Positions 8,479 through 17,668 are shown, counted from the stretch's first letter. The stretch is 64,000 nucleotides of DNA from CAZAPO01 sp044841755 (GCA_044841755.1 JAXOFM010000001.1:806001-870000), one strand, 5' to 3'. The notes: generated from the letters alone by a model not told the origin. A program made the numbers and translations.

Positions 8479-9192
8479 ATGATTAAATTCTTTAGGAGCA
8501 TACGACAACAATTGTTATCTCAGAATAGATTTAGTAAATACATGCTTTATGCTGTTGGTGAAATTATTTTGGTTGTTATTGGGATATTAATTGCATTACA
8601 AATTAATAATTGGAATGAAACACAAAAGACCATTCATTGGGAAAGACGTTTCTTGACAGACTTATTGAATGAGATCAAAACAGACTATGAGCAATTAAGT
8701 GAAGTTTACAAGAAACAATCTGATAAAAGAGCTGCCAGTCTTAAGGTTTTAGAATTAATTGAAAATAATAGTCAGGAAGACAAAGGCGTTATTGATTCTA
8801 TTTATACATTTTCTCAACAAGGTAACATGACTTTTTTTCCAACAACAGGGGTTTATGACTCTGGTACTGCGGCAGGAAAAATTGAGAACATTAAAAATGA
8901 TAATCTTAAATATGCAATCATGAATTTGTATAATCGTTATTACAATCGTCTAGTATATAATGGTGAAGTGTTAGATGGTGTTGTTGGCAAAGTAGATTGG
9001 GAACAGAGAAAATATTTTAATAATTCTACAGGGGAAATAAAATCATGGGAAGCAATTCAGGAATATGAATTTAGTGGTCGATTGAGACATTTAATAAGTC
9101 AAAATGAAGTTTATAGCAATATTGCTAAAAGAAATTTAGAACGTATGAGGGAGGTAATTACCTTAATTAACCAAGAATTGAATATTGAATAA
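8479..9192 (+). CDS. DUF6090 family membrane protein
   Basis: 237 residues. The N-terminal 50 carry the family signature: MIKFFRSIRQQLL, then NRFSKYMLYAVGEI, a membrane helix (LVVIGILIALQI) and NNWNE. After the helix comes a soluble, helix-rich domain of about 180 residues with no known catalytic motif. The basic N-terminus before the helix predicts a cytoplasmic N-terminus and a periplasmic C-domain. The function of the family is unknown. This is one of five paralogues in the window. It ends in its own hairpin terminator at 9191-9215. Confidence 0.85.
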   Translation: MIKFFRSIRQQLLSQNRFSKYMLYAVGEIILVVIGILIALQINNWNETQKTIHWERRFLTDLLNEIKTDYEQLSEVYKKQSDKRAASLKVLELIENNSQEDKGVIDSIYTFSQQGNMTFFPTTGVYDSGTAAGKIENIKNDNLKYAIMNLYNRYYNRLVYNGEVLDGVVGKVDWEQRKYFNNSTGEIKSWEAIQEYEFSGRLRHLISQNEVYSNIAKRNLERMREVITLINQELNIE

Positions 9193-9215
9193 GCACTTCC
9201 TTGAAGTGTTTTTTT
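9191..9215 (+). terminator. Terminator after DUF6090 gene
   Basis: CACTTC / GAAGTG stem followed by seven T, starting at the stop codon of the DUF6090 gene. Confidence 0.8.
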
Positions 9216-9285
9216 ATGCTCAAAACTCACCATTTAGATTTTCAGTATCTTTAGGTACCAACCAACTTCTTATGATTAAATTCTT
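9209..9285 (+). repeat. 77-bp perfect direct repeat (promoter plus DUF6090 5' end), copy 1
   Basis: By eye, identical base for base to 21567-21643. It spans the T-tract of a terminator, the TATCTTTA box (9246-9253), the leader and the first 14 bases of a DUF6090 reading frame. Copy 2 precedes a complete DUF6090 gene. Copy 1 is cut off by the copper module. Confidence 0.9.
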
Positions 9286-9292
9286 CCGCAAA
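9272..9292 (+). pseudogene. DUF6090 5' relic truncated at the copper module
   Basis: Seven codons (MIKFFRK) match the start of DUF6090 genes. The similarity stops exactly where the minus-strand cusB stop codon begins (9293). Translation would run on through a few non-homologous codons to a stop near 9325. This marks a recombination junction between the DUF6090 array and the copper-efflux module. Confidence 0.8.
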
Positions 9293-10990
9293 TTACTCTA
9301 TAACTTCTTCTACACTACCACACTTTAGCATAACATCGCCAAAATAAGGATTCAACACCTGTTCCTCCTTACTTATCCAAAATGCTCCATTGTTATTATC
9401 AGCCATTGGGCAAAACTGTAGGTATAGCTTATCACTTACTTCATCAAAGTTCCTAACCATTTCTATCAGCTTATCTGAAATCATTTGAAACTCTTTGCGT
9501 TGATGCTCTAGGCTAACATTTTCATTTATTCCTTTAGAAGTTTTATGTAAAACAGACCAGTAATTATGAGTTTGCTCTCTTTGACTTACTGGTATTTGTT
9601 CTAACACAGTTCTAAATTCCTCACTTTTAGATGATGCTAGCGCAATATTAGATTGAATTAAAGCATCTTTCAGGTTGATATAAGCTTCAATAACAGGTTG
9701 AAATGATTTTTCCACAATAGTATTAAAATCAACTTTTTTCATCATCATTCCCATTTTGCCACCTTCATTATTATTCATCATTGATTTTTTACCTTGAAGC
9801 TGTGCAGAAGCATCAACTGTAAATGTCCCATTGGTAACAATCTCATCACCATCTTTTAAACCATCAACAACTTCATATTCCTCACCTATCTGCTTTCCTA
9901 AGGTGACTTCTTTCATTTCAAAAATAGGCTCGTCAGGGTTAGTTTTTACATATACAATTGAGCGCTCTCCAGTCCATAACACTGAAGATGAAGGGATAGT
10001 TACACTTTCATCTAAATTGTTTGACTTGCTTTCAATAATTCCTTCAATAAACATACCTGTTTTGAGCTCTGTACTTCTATTGTTTAATACAACTCTAAGG
10101 TCAACCGTTCTTGTTTGTAGATTCATTGTGGGGTTGATGAAATCAACTTTCTGTTTATATTCCTTATTAGGATTGGCATTGGTGGTAATGGTAATATCTT
10201 GTCCAGTTTTAAATAGTTCTATCTGATTTTCATATACATCAAATACCGCCCAAACAGTATTTAAGTTAGTTATCTTCAACAATGCTTGACCTTGATTTAC
10301 ATAATCACCTTGATCTACTAGTTTTTCAGATACAGTGCCTGAAACTGTTGCATAAATTGGGAAATTCTGTATCACCTTTTCAGTAGATTCAATTTGTTGA
10401 ATTTGCTCATCTGTAATTTTCCAAAGTTTTAATTTATTAAGAACAGCACTATAAAGTTTTGGCTGTGATTCTTTTAATGAGGACGCAGTAATTAACTCTT
10501 GTTGTGCCGAAACTAATTCTGGTGAATAAATTGTTGCCAATAGTTGTCCTTGTCTTATTTGCTCACCTACAGAACTTATATTTAAATTCTCTATGCGTCC
10601 AGAAAAATAACTTGCTTGTACTAAATTGGCATCTTCATTCTCATGTATTTTTCCCGAGAGTTTAATGAAGTTACTTTCAGCATTACCGTTACCGACAATA
10701 GAAGTTTGAATATTAGCCAATGCCATTGCATTCTTAGTCAATTTAAATTCATTAGGACTTAAACCATCTGCACCAGCTTCGGCTGGAATTAAGTCCATAC
10801 CACAAATTGGACAATCACCAGCTTCTGGTTGCATAATCTGTGGATGCATTGAACACGTCCACATTTGATTTTCTGAAGCCATCTCCGAATGATTGTGCAT
10901 TGATTCGTTGTTAGATGAGTTACCAAAGAATAGCCAACCTAAAAGCAATCCTGCTATCAATATTCCTGTATAAATCACATATTTTTTCAT
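9293..10990 (-). CDS. cusB: CusB-type efflux RND periplasmic adaptor with metal-binding and DUF3347 domains
   Basis: 565 residues in order: an N-terminal membrane anchor, a heavy-metal-binding module (WTCSMHP...CPICGMDL, about 43-68), an HlyD/MFP adaptor core (about 90-400) and a C-terminal DUF3347 domain ending in a Cys/Met-rich stretch (YLQFCPMADNN, DVMLKCG). CusB links the CusA pump to the outer-membrane channel and hands over Cu(I)/Ag(I). It is last in the minus-strand copper cluster, though only 5 bases from the DUF2911 gene. Its stop codon forms the junction with the DUF6090 relic. The extra metal domains are usual in Bacteroidota CusB. Confidence 0.92.
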   Translation of the reverse strand: MKKYVIYTGILIAGLLLGWLFFGNSSNNESMHNHSEMASENQMWTCSMHPQIMQPEAGDCPICGMDLIPAEAGADGLSPNEFKLTKNAMALANIQTSIVGNGNAESNFIKLSGKIHENEDANLVQASYFSGRIENLNISSVGEQIRQGQLLATIYSPELVSAQQELITASSLKESQPKLYSAVLNKLKLWKITDEQIQQIESTEKVIQNFPIYATVSGTVSEKLVDQGDYVNQGQALLKITNLNTVWAVFDVYENQIELFKTGQDITITTNANPNKEYKQKVDFINPTMNLQTRTVDLRVVLNNRSTELKTGMFIEGIIESKSNNLDESVTIPSSSVLWTGERSIVYVKTNPDEPIFEMKEVTLGKQIGEEYEVVDGLKDGDEIVTNGTFTVDASAQLQGKKSMMNNNEGGKMGMMMKKVDFNTIVEKSFQPVIEAYINLKDALIQSNIALASSKSEEFRTVLEQIPVSQREQTHNYWSVLHKTSKGINENVSLEHQRKEFQMISDKLIEMVRNFDEVSDKLYLQFCPMADNNNGAFWISKEEQVLNPYFGDVMLKCGSVEEVIE

Positions 10991-10995
10991 AACTA

Positions 10996-11580
10996 TTATT
11001 GTTTAATTATAAAAGGAAACTCAATTTTCATCTTTTCCCATGCCAACGAAATACTTCCGTTTTGATCATCTACAGTATTGATTTTATACTCTAAATGCTC
11101 TACGGATTCTTCTAGATATATTGGCTTAACTTTAAACCTAATAACATCCTCTTTTTCATCATATTCATCTTTACCATGTTGATCCCAATTGCTGTTGAAC
11201 ATTATAGTCCATTCTTCTTTTGAAGGAATTGTAAAAAATCCATACTTCCCAGCGGGTAATATTTCCCCATCAATCTCTAAATCTTGATTGGTCTCAACCC
11301 ATGTAGCCATATGTGCTCCTGCTTGCCAAACCTGATCATATGCCAATAAGCCGCCAAATATAATCCTGCCTCTTACTCCTGGTGATGAATAATCTATATG
11401 AATATGTGCATCACCTATTGTTACCATTGTGGATGTATGCGGACTTAAAGGCTTCTTCTTTGTTGATTCATCTTGAGTCTCCTTAACTTCCTGATGTTGA
11501 TGCACTTCTTCCTTTTTTGTTTGCTCCTTGCATCCTACTAGCAGAAGTGCAAAACATAATGTTATTATTAGTTTTCTCAT
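10996..11580 (-). CDS. DUF2911 domain lipoprotein
   Basis: 194 residues. The lipoprotein signal peptide ends in LLLVGC, then a His/Glu/Lys-rich linker, then the DUF2911 domain (about 60-175): YSSPGVRGRIIFGG, VWQAGAHMATW, LPAGKYGFFTIP and WTIMFNSNWDQHG. The family's biochemical role is unknown. Its position between cusB and a metal-binding lipoprotein, and the His-rich linker, suggest a periplasmic accessory role in copper handling (inference). It is followed by cusB after five bases, so the two are co-transcribed. Confidence 0.88.
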   Translation of the reverse strand: MRKLIITLCFALLLVGCKEQTKKEEVHQHQEVKETQDESTKKKPLSPHTSTMVTIGDAHIHIDYSSPGVRGRIIFGGLLAYDQVWQAGAHMATWVETNQDLEIDGEILPAGKYGFFTIPSKEEWTIMFNSNWDQHGKDEYDEKEDVIRFKVKPIYLEESVEHLEYKINTVDDQNGSISLAWEKMKIEFPFIIKQ

Positions 11581-11671
11581 AATTTTTAATATATGTGCTT
11601 ATCAGTTTACATTAACTCTTTACTATTCAAGGCAACACTAACTGGTTAATGCTGCCTATATCTTAAACATT

Positions 11672-11923
11672 TTAGTGGGTATGACCATCAGTATTATGGT
11701 CTTCATTTTTTACGTATGCCATACCACAAGTTGGACACTCTCCTGCTTTATCACTACCACTTCCTTCACAATGCATTGGACATACATAGGCTGACGCAAA
11801 CTCTTTCTTTTCTGTTTGCTCTGTCTTGGTAGTTGCTTCTTCTTTTTTATCTCCTTTACACGATACTGTTGTAAGCACCAAGCTTAAAACCATGATCCCT
11901 AAAATTGTTTTTACTGTTTTCAT
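11672..11923 (-). CDS. Small heavy-metal-binding lipoprotein
   Basis: 83 residues with a lipobox (LVLTTVSC), a Lys/Glu/Thr linker and a single treble-clef-like metal module AYVCPMHCEGS...CPTCGMAYV, closed by a His-rich tail (HNTDGHTH). The same CPMH...CPxCGM module is at the N-terminus of the adjacent CusB. It probably buffers or delivers copper at the membrane. It lies 36 bases after the TolC-like gene in the same orientation. Confidence in the domain is high; the exact role is inferred. Confidence 0.85.
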   Translation of the reverse strand: MKTVKTILGIMVLSLVLTTVSCKGDKKEEATTKTEQTEKKEFASAYVCPMHCEGSGSDKAGECPTCGMAYVKNEDHNTDGHTH

Positions 11924-11959
11924 TTTGAATTGTGTTTATAGTTAATATTTAATTGAATT

Positions 11960-13177
11960 TTAATTAGTTAAATAGTTGATGATTGTTCTCTGTAAGTAAT
12001 AGTTCTTAATTGACTCTATTTGATTCATTTGAAATTTTAGTTGTAATTCTTGAACATCTAAAACGTCATTAAAATTAATAGTTCCTGTCTCATAGCTTTT
12101 CACTAAAATAGTTTCTGCATCTTTCGCTTGCTTCAAATTTTTAGTTTGGGTATCATAACTTATTTTTGATGAGTTACTGCTTTTGACTGCTTTATCAAGC
12201 AAAGTTTCTAGTGTGTTTAATCGACTTTCTTTTTGAGCTAAAATCTCCTGTTGTTTTAGTTTGTTTTGTTTCGATTTGGACTTAAACTTGTTATTAAAAA
12301 TTGGTATAGAAACATTTACCATAGGCATAACAATGTCCTTCCCATTATCGCTAAAGTTCATATTTGGGCGCTCTGAAACAGCTATATAATCCAAACCGAA
12401 ACCTAGCATTGGACTACTTTCTTTTTGATTTAATAATTCAGACTGTTCTACAGATGTGTAGAGTTTGTCGTATTTTAGTAATTCAGGATGTAAAGCAAGA
12501 TTATCTGAATTAATTAATTCACCCTCTATAGGTATAACTAGCCCATTATCGATGACCAATACAGTGCTTTTATGTCTGTTAAGTAGTTTGTTAAAAGCTG
12601 TTAGTTCAGCCAAATAATTTTGTCCAAGTATTTGCTTTAATTGTTTCAACTCATTTTGTCTCATCTGCAATCGTAATACATCAACTGCCGATGCTTTTCC
12701 AACTTCAACAGAGGTTAATGCTAACTTTTCATAGGTGTTGAGTAATTCAATATTTTCATCTAAAACAACTTGCTTTTCTTTTATAGCATATAAGTTGTAG
12801 TATGATTGTGAAACAGAAGCTATCAGTTTCCTTTTTACTATGGTGATGTCTTCATAAGCAGCATCAGCTAAAGAGTTAATGTAATTCTCTCTTGCTGTTA
12901 TAGCTCCAAATGAAGGTAACATTTGCTTTGCTGAAACTTTAAACCGTTGTGCTCCTGTTCTTGTTTCTGGTTCGCTAACAAAGTAACCAACACCTAATTG
13001 CGTATTTGGTAATGTATTTGCTTCATTTACCTTTTCTTTTGCTACCTGATACTTCAATTCAAAAGTTTGGATTTCAGGATTATTAGCTAATGCTTCATCA
13101 ATTAAAATGTTCAATTGCTGAGCATTTGAAATACCAAACGCTGCAAGCGCAAAAAGTATGATATATAGTGTTTTCAT
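11960..13177 (-). CDS. TolC family outer-membrane efflux protein (CusC-like)
   Basis: 405 residues with a signal peptide (MKTLYIILFALAAFGISNAQ) and the heptad-rich helical repeats of outer-membrane efflux channels, including LNTYEKLALTSVEVGKASAVDVLRL, the repeat that forms the alpha-barrel tunnel. It completes the tripartite pump with the CusA and CusB homologues on either side. One base separates its start from the stop of the pump gene, so it belongs to the same operon. It is slightly shorter than E. coli CusC and has no lipobox. Confidence 0.9.
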   Translation of the reverse strand: MKTLYIILFALAAFGISNAQQLNILIDEALANNPEIQTFELKYQVAKEKVNEANTLPNTQLGVGYFVSEPETRTGAQRFKVSAKQMLPSFGAITARENYINSLADAAYEDITIVKRKLIASVSQSYYNLYAIKEKQVVLDENIELLNTYEKLALTSVEVGKASAVDVLRLQMRQNELKQLKQILGQNYLAELTAFNKLLNRHKSTVLVIDNGLVIPIEGELINSDNLALHPELLKYDKLYTSVEQSELLNQKESSPMLGFGLDYIAVSERPNMNFSDNGKDIVMPMVNVSIPIFNNKFKSKSKQNKLKQQEILAQKESRLNTLETLLDKAVKSSNSSKISYDTQTKNLKQAKDAETILVKSYETGTINFNDVLDVQELQLKFQMNQIESIKNYYLQRTIINYLTN

Positions 13178-13178
13178 C

Positions 13179-16100
13179 TTAATTTGTTTTAAGTTGTAAT
13201 TCTTGTTTCCAACTGTATAAAACAGGCACTACAAAAAGTGTGATTAATGCGATTAACATACCTCCAAAACTTGGAATTGCCATTGGAATCATAATATCAC
13301 TTCCTCTTCCAGTTGATGTCAAAACAGGTAATAACGCTAATATGGTTGTGGCCGTAGTCATTAAGCAAGGACGAATACGCTTTGTACCTGCTTCAACCAC
13401 TGATGCTCTAACTTCTTGTTTTGTTTTGGGTGAATTTCTATCAAATGTTTGTGTTAAATACGTTGCCATAACAACACCATCATCTGTAGCAATTCCGAAT
13501 AAAGCAATAAATCCAACCCAAACAGCAACACTTAAATTAATGGGATGCATTTGGAATAAATCTCGAAGATTCTCACCAAAGAAATTGATGTTTAAGAACC
13601 AATCTTGACCGTATAACCAGATCATTAAAAACCCTCCTGCAAAGGCTACAGCTATTCCTGTAAATACCATGAATGATGTAGCTACCGAACGGAATTGAAA
13701 GTACAGAATTAAAAAGATGATAATTAAAGCCAATGGTAAAACTACAGATAGTGTCTTTTCTGCTCGCAATTGATTTTCATACGTTCCAGTAAATTGATAA
13801 TTGATACCTTTAGGAACAACCAATTCACCCGAATCAATTTTAGACTCTATTAAATCCTGTGCATTTTCAACAACGCTTACTTCGGCATAATTGTTCAGTT
13901 TATCAAACAATACATAGCCTATTAAAAAGGTGTCTTCACTCTTAATTACCTGCGCTCCTTGTTCATATTTTATAGTTGCTATTTCACTCAAAGGAATAGA
14001 GCTTCCTTTAGCAACAGGAACATAGATATTCTTTAAATCTGTTGGGTTTGCTCTTAATTCTCTTGGATAACGTACTCTAACACCATAACGCTCTCTACCT
14101 TCAACTGTTTGTGTTATTTCCATACCACCAACAGCTACCTTTAGGACATCTTGCACATCTTGAATTGAAATACCATAGCGACCTATTTTATCTCTATCAA
14201 TATCAATTAATAGATAAGGTTTTCCAACAATTCTATCTGCAAATACAGCTTCGGTTTTAACACCTTCAACTTGCTTTAAGATACTTTCTAACTCAACACC
14301 AAAGGCTTCAATTTGTTTTAAATCTTGGCCTTTAACTTTTATGCCCATTGGTGCACGCATTCCAGTTTGAAGCATTACCAATCTGGTTTCTATAGGCTGT
14401 AATTTAGGTGCTGAAGTAACCCCTGGTAATTTGGTTACTCGTACAATTTCCTGCCATATATCATCAGCAGAGTTTATTTCAGGTCGCCAATTTCTGTAGA
14501 ACTCTCCATCATCATCTTCTATTAACTCTTTTGAAGTGATTTCAGGCATTGTAACAGCATCTTTTGAATAGTTAGAGTTCGTTACTGTTGAACCGTTTTT
14601 TAGTTCAAACAAACCATCCTTGTTAACTTTATAACGCTGGCGTTCTCCACCATTATTTAACATATATTCAGGCTTATACTGAATTAAGTTTTCATACATG
14701 GATAAAGGTGCTGGGTCTAATGAAGATTCTACACGACCAGCCTTTCCGACTACAGTTTCAATTTCTGGAATACTGGCTACTGCCATATCCAGCTGTTGTA
14801 ACACACGTTTATTTTCATCAACACCAGAATGCGGTAAAGACGTAGGCATTAAAAGAAATGAGCCTTCATCTAAAGAAGGCATAAATTCTTTACCTGTATT
14901 CTTCATAATTAAGAACCCACAAATAACAATGGCTGTTGGAATAGAAAGGAATAACAACTTATTAGCTAAAGCCCAATTTAAAATACGAGTATAATATCTT
15001 CTGAATACAGTAAATACACCCAACAATCCAAAACAAATAACACCAACAAAAATAAGGTTCCAGAAAATACTTTTATCTACACCTAAAGGTCTCCAATATT
15101 CTGCCAATAGAAATACTATTGCTAAAGCTGAAATTATAATATTAATAAGATTAGTCTGCTGTTCTTGTATTCTACCTTGAAGCTTTAATATTATTGTGAC
15201 TCCAAAGGCAATTAAGATAATACCAAGCCAATACCCAAAAATGATTGCTGTAATTCCTAATAGGATTAAAAGCCCATTTAAAGCATAGTTAAAGCTTTGC
15301 TTAATATTTTTCTTTTTAAAGAGATAGGCGGCAAATGGTGGAATTAAAAACAACGCTACTAATATGGATGCTACAAGTGCAAAGGTTTTTGTAAATGCCA
15401 ACGGTCTAAATAGTTTTCCTTCAGCACCAATCATTGTAAACACAGGAATAAAGCTGATAATGGTAGTTAAAACAGCTGTGATAATTGCTCCTGAAACTTC
15501 TGATGTGGCATTATAAACCACTGTATTAATTGGCAGTTTTTCCTTATTGTCATCCAAATGCCTTATTATGTTTTCTGAAAGAATAACACCAACATCCACC
15601 ATTGTTCCAATAGCAATAGCGATTCCTGAAAGTGCTACAATATTAGCATCAACTCCAAAGAGCTTCATTGCTATAAATACCATTAAAACAGCCACAGGAA
15701 GTAAGCCAGAAATTAGGACTGAAGCACGTAGGTTGAATACCATTATGATTATCACTAAAATGGTGATCAAAATTTCCAAAGTCAACGCTTCATTGAGCGT
15801 TCCTAAAGTTTCTTTGATGAGTTCTGTTCTATCATAGAATGGTACTATAGTAAGTTGGGATGTTCTTCCATCTTTTAATTCTTTTGAAGGCAATCCAGAA
15901 CTAATATCATTAATTTTTGCCTTTACATTATTGATGACTTCCAAAGGGTTAGCTCCGTATCTCGATACTACAACACCACCAACGACTTCAGCACCTTCCT
16001 TATCTAAAATACCACGTCTTGCTTTTGGTGCAAGTGATACCTTAGCAATGTCTTTTATTCTAATAGAAGTATAATCTTCAGATGATACAACTGCATTTTC

Positions 16101-16883
16101 TATATCAGTAATAGACTTGATATAACCTAAACCTCTTACTAAGTATTCGGCTTGATTAATTTCAATAGTTTGTGCACCAATGTCTTTGTTACTTTCCTTT
16201 ACTGCTTTTACAATATGATGTAGCCCAATATTGTATTGACGCGTTAACTCTGGGTTAACATCAACTTGGTATTCTTGTACATATCCACCAATAGAAGCTA
16301 CTTCTGAAACACCGCTTGCAGAAGACAGGGCGTACTTTACGTAATAGTCTTGAATACTTCTCAATTCATGTAAATCCCAACCACCAGTAACATTTCCTTG
16401 TTCATCTCGACCTTCTAAGGTATACCAAAATATTTGCCCTAATCCAGTGGCATCTGGCCCTAAAGAAGGTTTTACGTTTTCAGGTAATAAGTTACTTGGT
16501 AGTGAATTCAGTTTTTCAAGTATTCGACTTCTACTCCAATAAAATTCTACATCTTCTTCAAAAATGATATAAATGCTTGAAAATCCAAACATGGATGAAC
16601 TTCTGATAGTTTTAACACCAGAAATCCCTAATAAGGATGTAGTTAATGGATAGGTGATTTGATCTTCAATATCTTGAGGTGAACGACCTTCCCATTTAGT
16701 GAATACTATTTGCTGGTTTTCTCCAATATCTGGGATGGCATCTACAGCAACAGGATTACTTGGTAAAAAACCTGTATCCCAATTAAAAGGAGCATTAACG
16801 GTTCCCCACCCAATAAAAAGTGCGAGAAGCAATACGGCAACAAGCTTATTTTCTATTAAAAATTTGATGCTTTTATTTAGCAT
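13179..16883 (-). CDS. cusA: CusA/CzcA-type heavy-metal RND efflux pump
   Basis: 1234 residues. Signatures of the HME-RND family are clear: VDAIPDIGENQQIVFTKWEG near the N-terminus, SSIYIIFEE, the charged helix GIAIAIGTMVDVGVILSENI, and GIATDDGVVMATYLTQTF near the C-terminus. Met residues in the LQTGMRAPMGI segment fit a Cu(I)/Ag(I) path. The protein is about 190 residues longer than E. coli CusA. Part of the excess is a block of roughly four extra hydrophobic helices between the first membrane half and the second periplasmic domain (about residues 525-630), as often seen in Bacteroidota. It is upstream of the TolC gene in the same operon. Confidence 0.93.
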   Translation of the reverse strand: MLNKSIKFLIENKLVAVLLLALFIGWGTVNAPFNWDTGFLPSNPVAVDAIPDIGENQQIVFTKWEGRSPQDIEDQITYPLTTSLLGISGVKTIRSSSMFGFSSIYIIFEEDVEFYWSRSRILEKLNSLPSNLLPENVKPSLGPDATGLGQIFWYTLEGRDEQGNVTGGWDLHELRSIQDYYVKYALSSASGVSEVASIGGYVQEYQVDVNPELTRQYNIGLHHIVKAVKESNKDIGAQTIEINQAEYLVRGLGYIKSITDIENAVVSSEDYTSIRIKDIAKVSLAPKARRGILDKEGAEVVGGVVVSRYGANPLEVINNVKAKINDISSGLPSKELKDGRTSQLTIVPFYDRTELIKETLGTLNEALTLEILITILVIIIMVFNLRASVLISGLLPVAVLMVFIAMKLFGVDANIVALSGIAIAIGTMVDVGVILSENIIRHLDDNKEKLPINTVVYNATSEVSGAIITAVLTTIISFIPVFTMIGAEGKLFRPLAFTKTFALVASILVALFLIPPFAAYLFKKKNIKQSFNYALNGLLILLGITAIIFGYWLGIILIAFGVTIILKLQGRIQEQQTNLINIIISALAIVFLLAEYWRPLGVDKSIFWNLIFVGVICFGLLGVFTVFRRYYTRILNWALANKLLFLSIPTAIVICGFLIMKNTGKEFMPSLDEGSFLLMPTSLPHSGVDENKRVLQQLDMAVASIPEIETVVGKAGRVESSLDPAPLSMYENLIQYKPEYMLNNGGERQRYKVNKDGLFELKNGSTVTNSNYSKDAVTMPEITSKELIEDDDGEFYRNWRPEINSADDIWQEIVRVTKLPGVTSAPKLQPIETRLVMLQTGMRAPMGIKVKGQDLKQIEAFGVELESILKQVEGVKTEAVFADRIVGKPYLLIDIDRDKIGRYGISIQDVQDVLKVAVGGMEITQTVEGRERYGVRVRYPRELRANPTDLKNIYVPVAKGSSIPLSEIATIKYEQGAQVIKSEDTFLIGYVLFDKLNNYAEVSVVENAQDLIESKIDSGELVVPKGINYQFTGTYENQLRAEKTLSVVLPLALIIIFLILYFQFRSVATSFMVFTGIAVAFAGGFLMIWLYGQDWFLNINFFGENLRDLFQMHPINLSVAVWVGFIALFGIATDDGVVMATYLTQTFDRNSPKTKQEVRASVVEAGTKRIRPCLMTTATTILALLPVLTSTGRGSDIMIPMAIPSFGGMLIALITLFVVPVLYSWKQELQLKTN

Positions 16884-16990
16884 AGCGTTTGATAATTAAA
16901 CAATTAGACATTGGTGTAAGGAAAACACCGAATACAATAAATTATCCTAATGACACCTAGCCATTGGATAACATAGTCTAATGTTTAAAA

Positions 16991-17404
16991 TCAAATTAAA
17001 TAAACCTCATCAAGTTTTTGTATGTCCTTGACGACCAGAGGTGGTTTGTAGGTTCTGTGAGGAATCTTATTTTCATCAAATCCTTCAAAAAGGGTGATAT
17101 AAGTATAAACCAATGAAGCAATAAATTGTTGTTGTTCAAAAGTTAGCTTGTCAAATGACAGTTGCAGTTCATCCTGACCATCAATAGCTAGCTGCTTATC
17201 ACTACAACAATTCTTTTTCATAATTGAACAGCCATCTGTAGTAGGATTTTGCATTTCCATACCACACCCTTTCGCTTTTTTGAAAACAGCTGTTTCAACT
17301 AAAGTATTACCACAATAATGCATGTTAATTGTAAATGACATAGTAGAGAACAACACTACAAAAGCCATCAATAAAGACATTATTTTCTGAAATACTTGTT
17401 TCAT
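16991..17404 (-). CDS. HYC_CC_PP family Cys-rich protein
   Basis: 137 residues: N-terminal signal/anchor segment, NMHYCGN, a CGMEM segment, CSIMKKNCCSDK and a C-terminal HRTYKPPL. These are the HYC, CC and PP landmarks that name the family in Flavobacteriia. The Cys/Met/His content and its place at the head of the copper-efflux cluster suggest a periplasmic copper-binding protein (inference). It is 107 bases upstream of cusA and has a TACCTTTG promoter box, so it may be the first gene of the operon. Confidence 0.8.
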   Translation of the reverse strand: MKQVFQKIMSLLMAFVVLFSTMSFTINMHYCGNTLVETAVFKKAKGCGMEMQNPTTDGCSIMKKNCCSDKQLAIDGQDELQLSFDKLTFEQQQFIASLVYTYITLFEGFDENKIPHRTYKPPLVVKDIQKLDEVYLI

Positions 17405-17412
17405 ATTGAGAA

Positions 17413-17420
17413 CAAAGGTA
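17413..17420 (-). promoter_or_regulatory. Promoter -7 box of the copper module
   Basis: On the minus strand TACCTTTG, an exact TAnnTTTG match, eight bases before the HYC_CC_PP ATG. Confidence 0.6.
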
Positions 17421-17633
17421 GAAAAAATCTATTCAACCAGAGTTAGTTTAACTTGTACTTAAGAATTTGAAACTAAGGTAACGAGCAAACTTTACCACTA
17501 AATTTTACTCAGATTTATGTATTTATATTACAATCAAAAAGGTTCTTTATTGACAAGTAAATGGAATTAACTTGTCAAAACGGGTTTAGATATTAATATT
17601 CTATATTATATCACTGATTTACAGTATTTTAAA
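17421..17633. other. AT-rich non-coding stretch between copper module and attachment repeat
   Basis: No reading frame is credible here. The only structure seen is a 9-bp perfect inverted repeat, TTGACAAGT (17550-17558) and ACTTGTCAA (17570-17578), with an 11-base spacer, ending 55 bases before the tRNA-derived repeat. It could be an operator or a recombination-accessory site. Confidence 0.5.
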
Positions 17634-17662
17634 TCCTTGGTTCGAGTCCAAGAGGGGGAGCA
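17634..17662 (+). repeat. tRNA-Asn 3'-end copy 1 (putative att site)
   Basis: 29 bases identical to 8025-8053 of tRNA-Asn (T-arm and 3' acceptor strand). It is followed by the same terminator hairpin as the real tRNA, so about 65 bases are duplicated overall. It has no 5' half and cannot be a tRNA. Confidence 0.92.
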
Positions 17663-17668
17663 AAAGAC

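Noticed and set aside
13240..16899. Plus-strand frames opposite cusA
   Set aside because: They are antisense shadows of a clear RND pump gene, with no promoter and no recognisable product.
17634..17662. Second tRNA-Asn gene
   Set aside because: Only the T-arm and 3' acceptor strand are present; no anticodon or D-arm precedes them. The same holds for 18560 and 28520.
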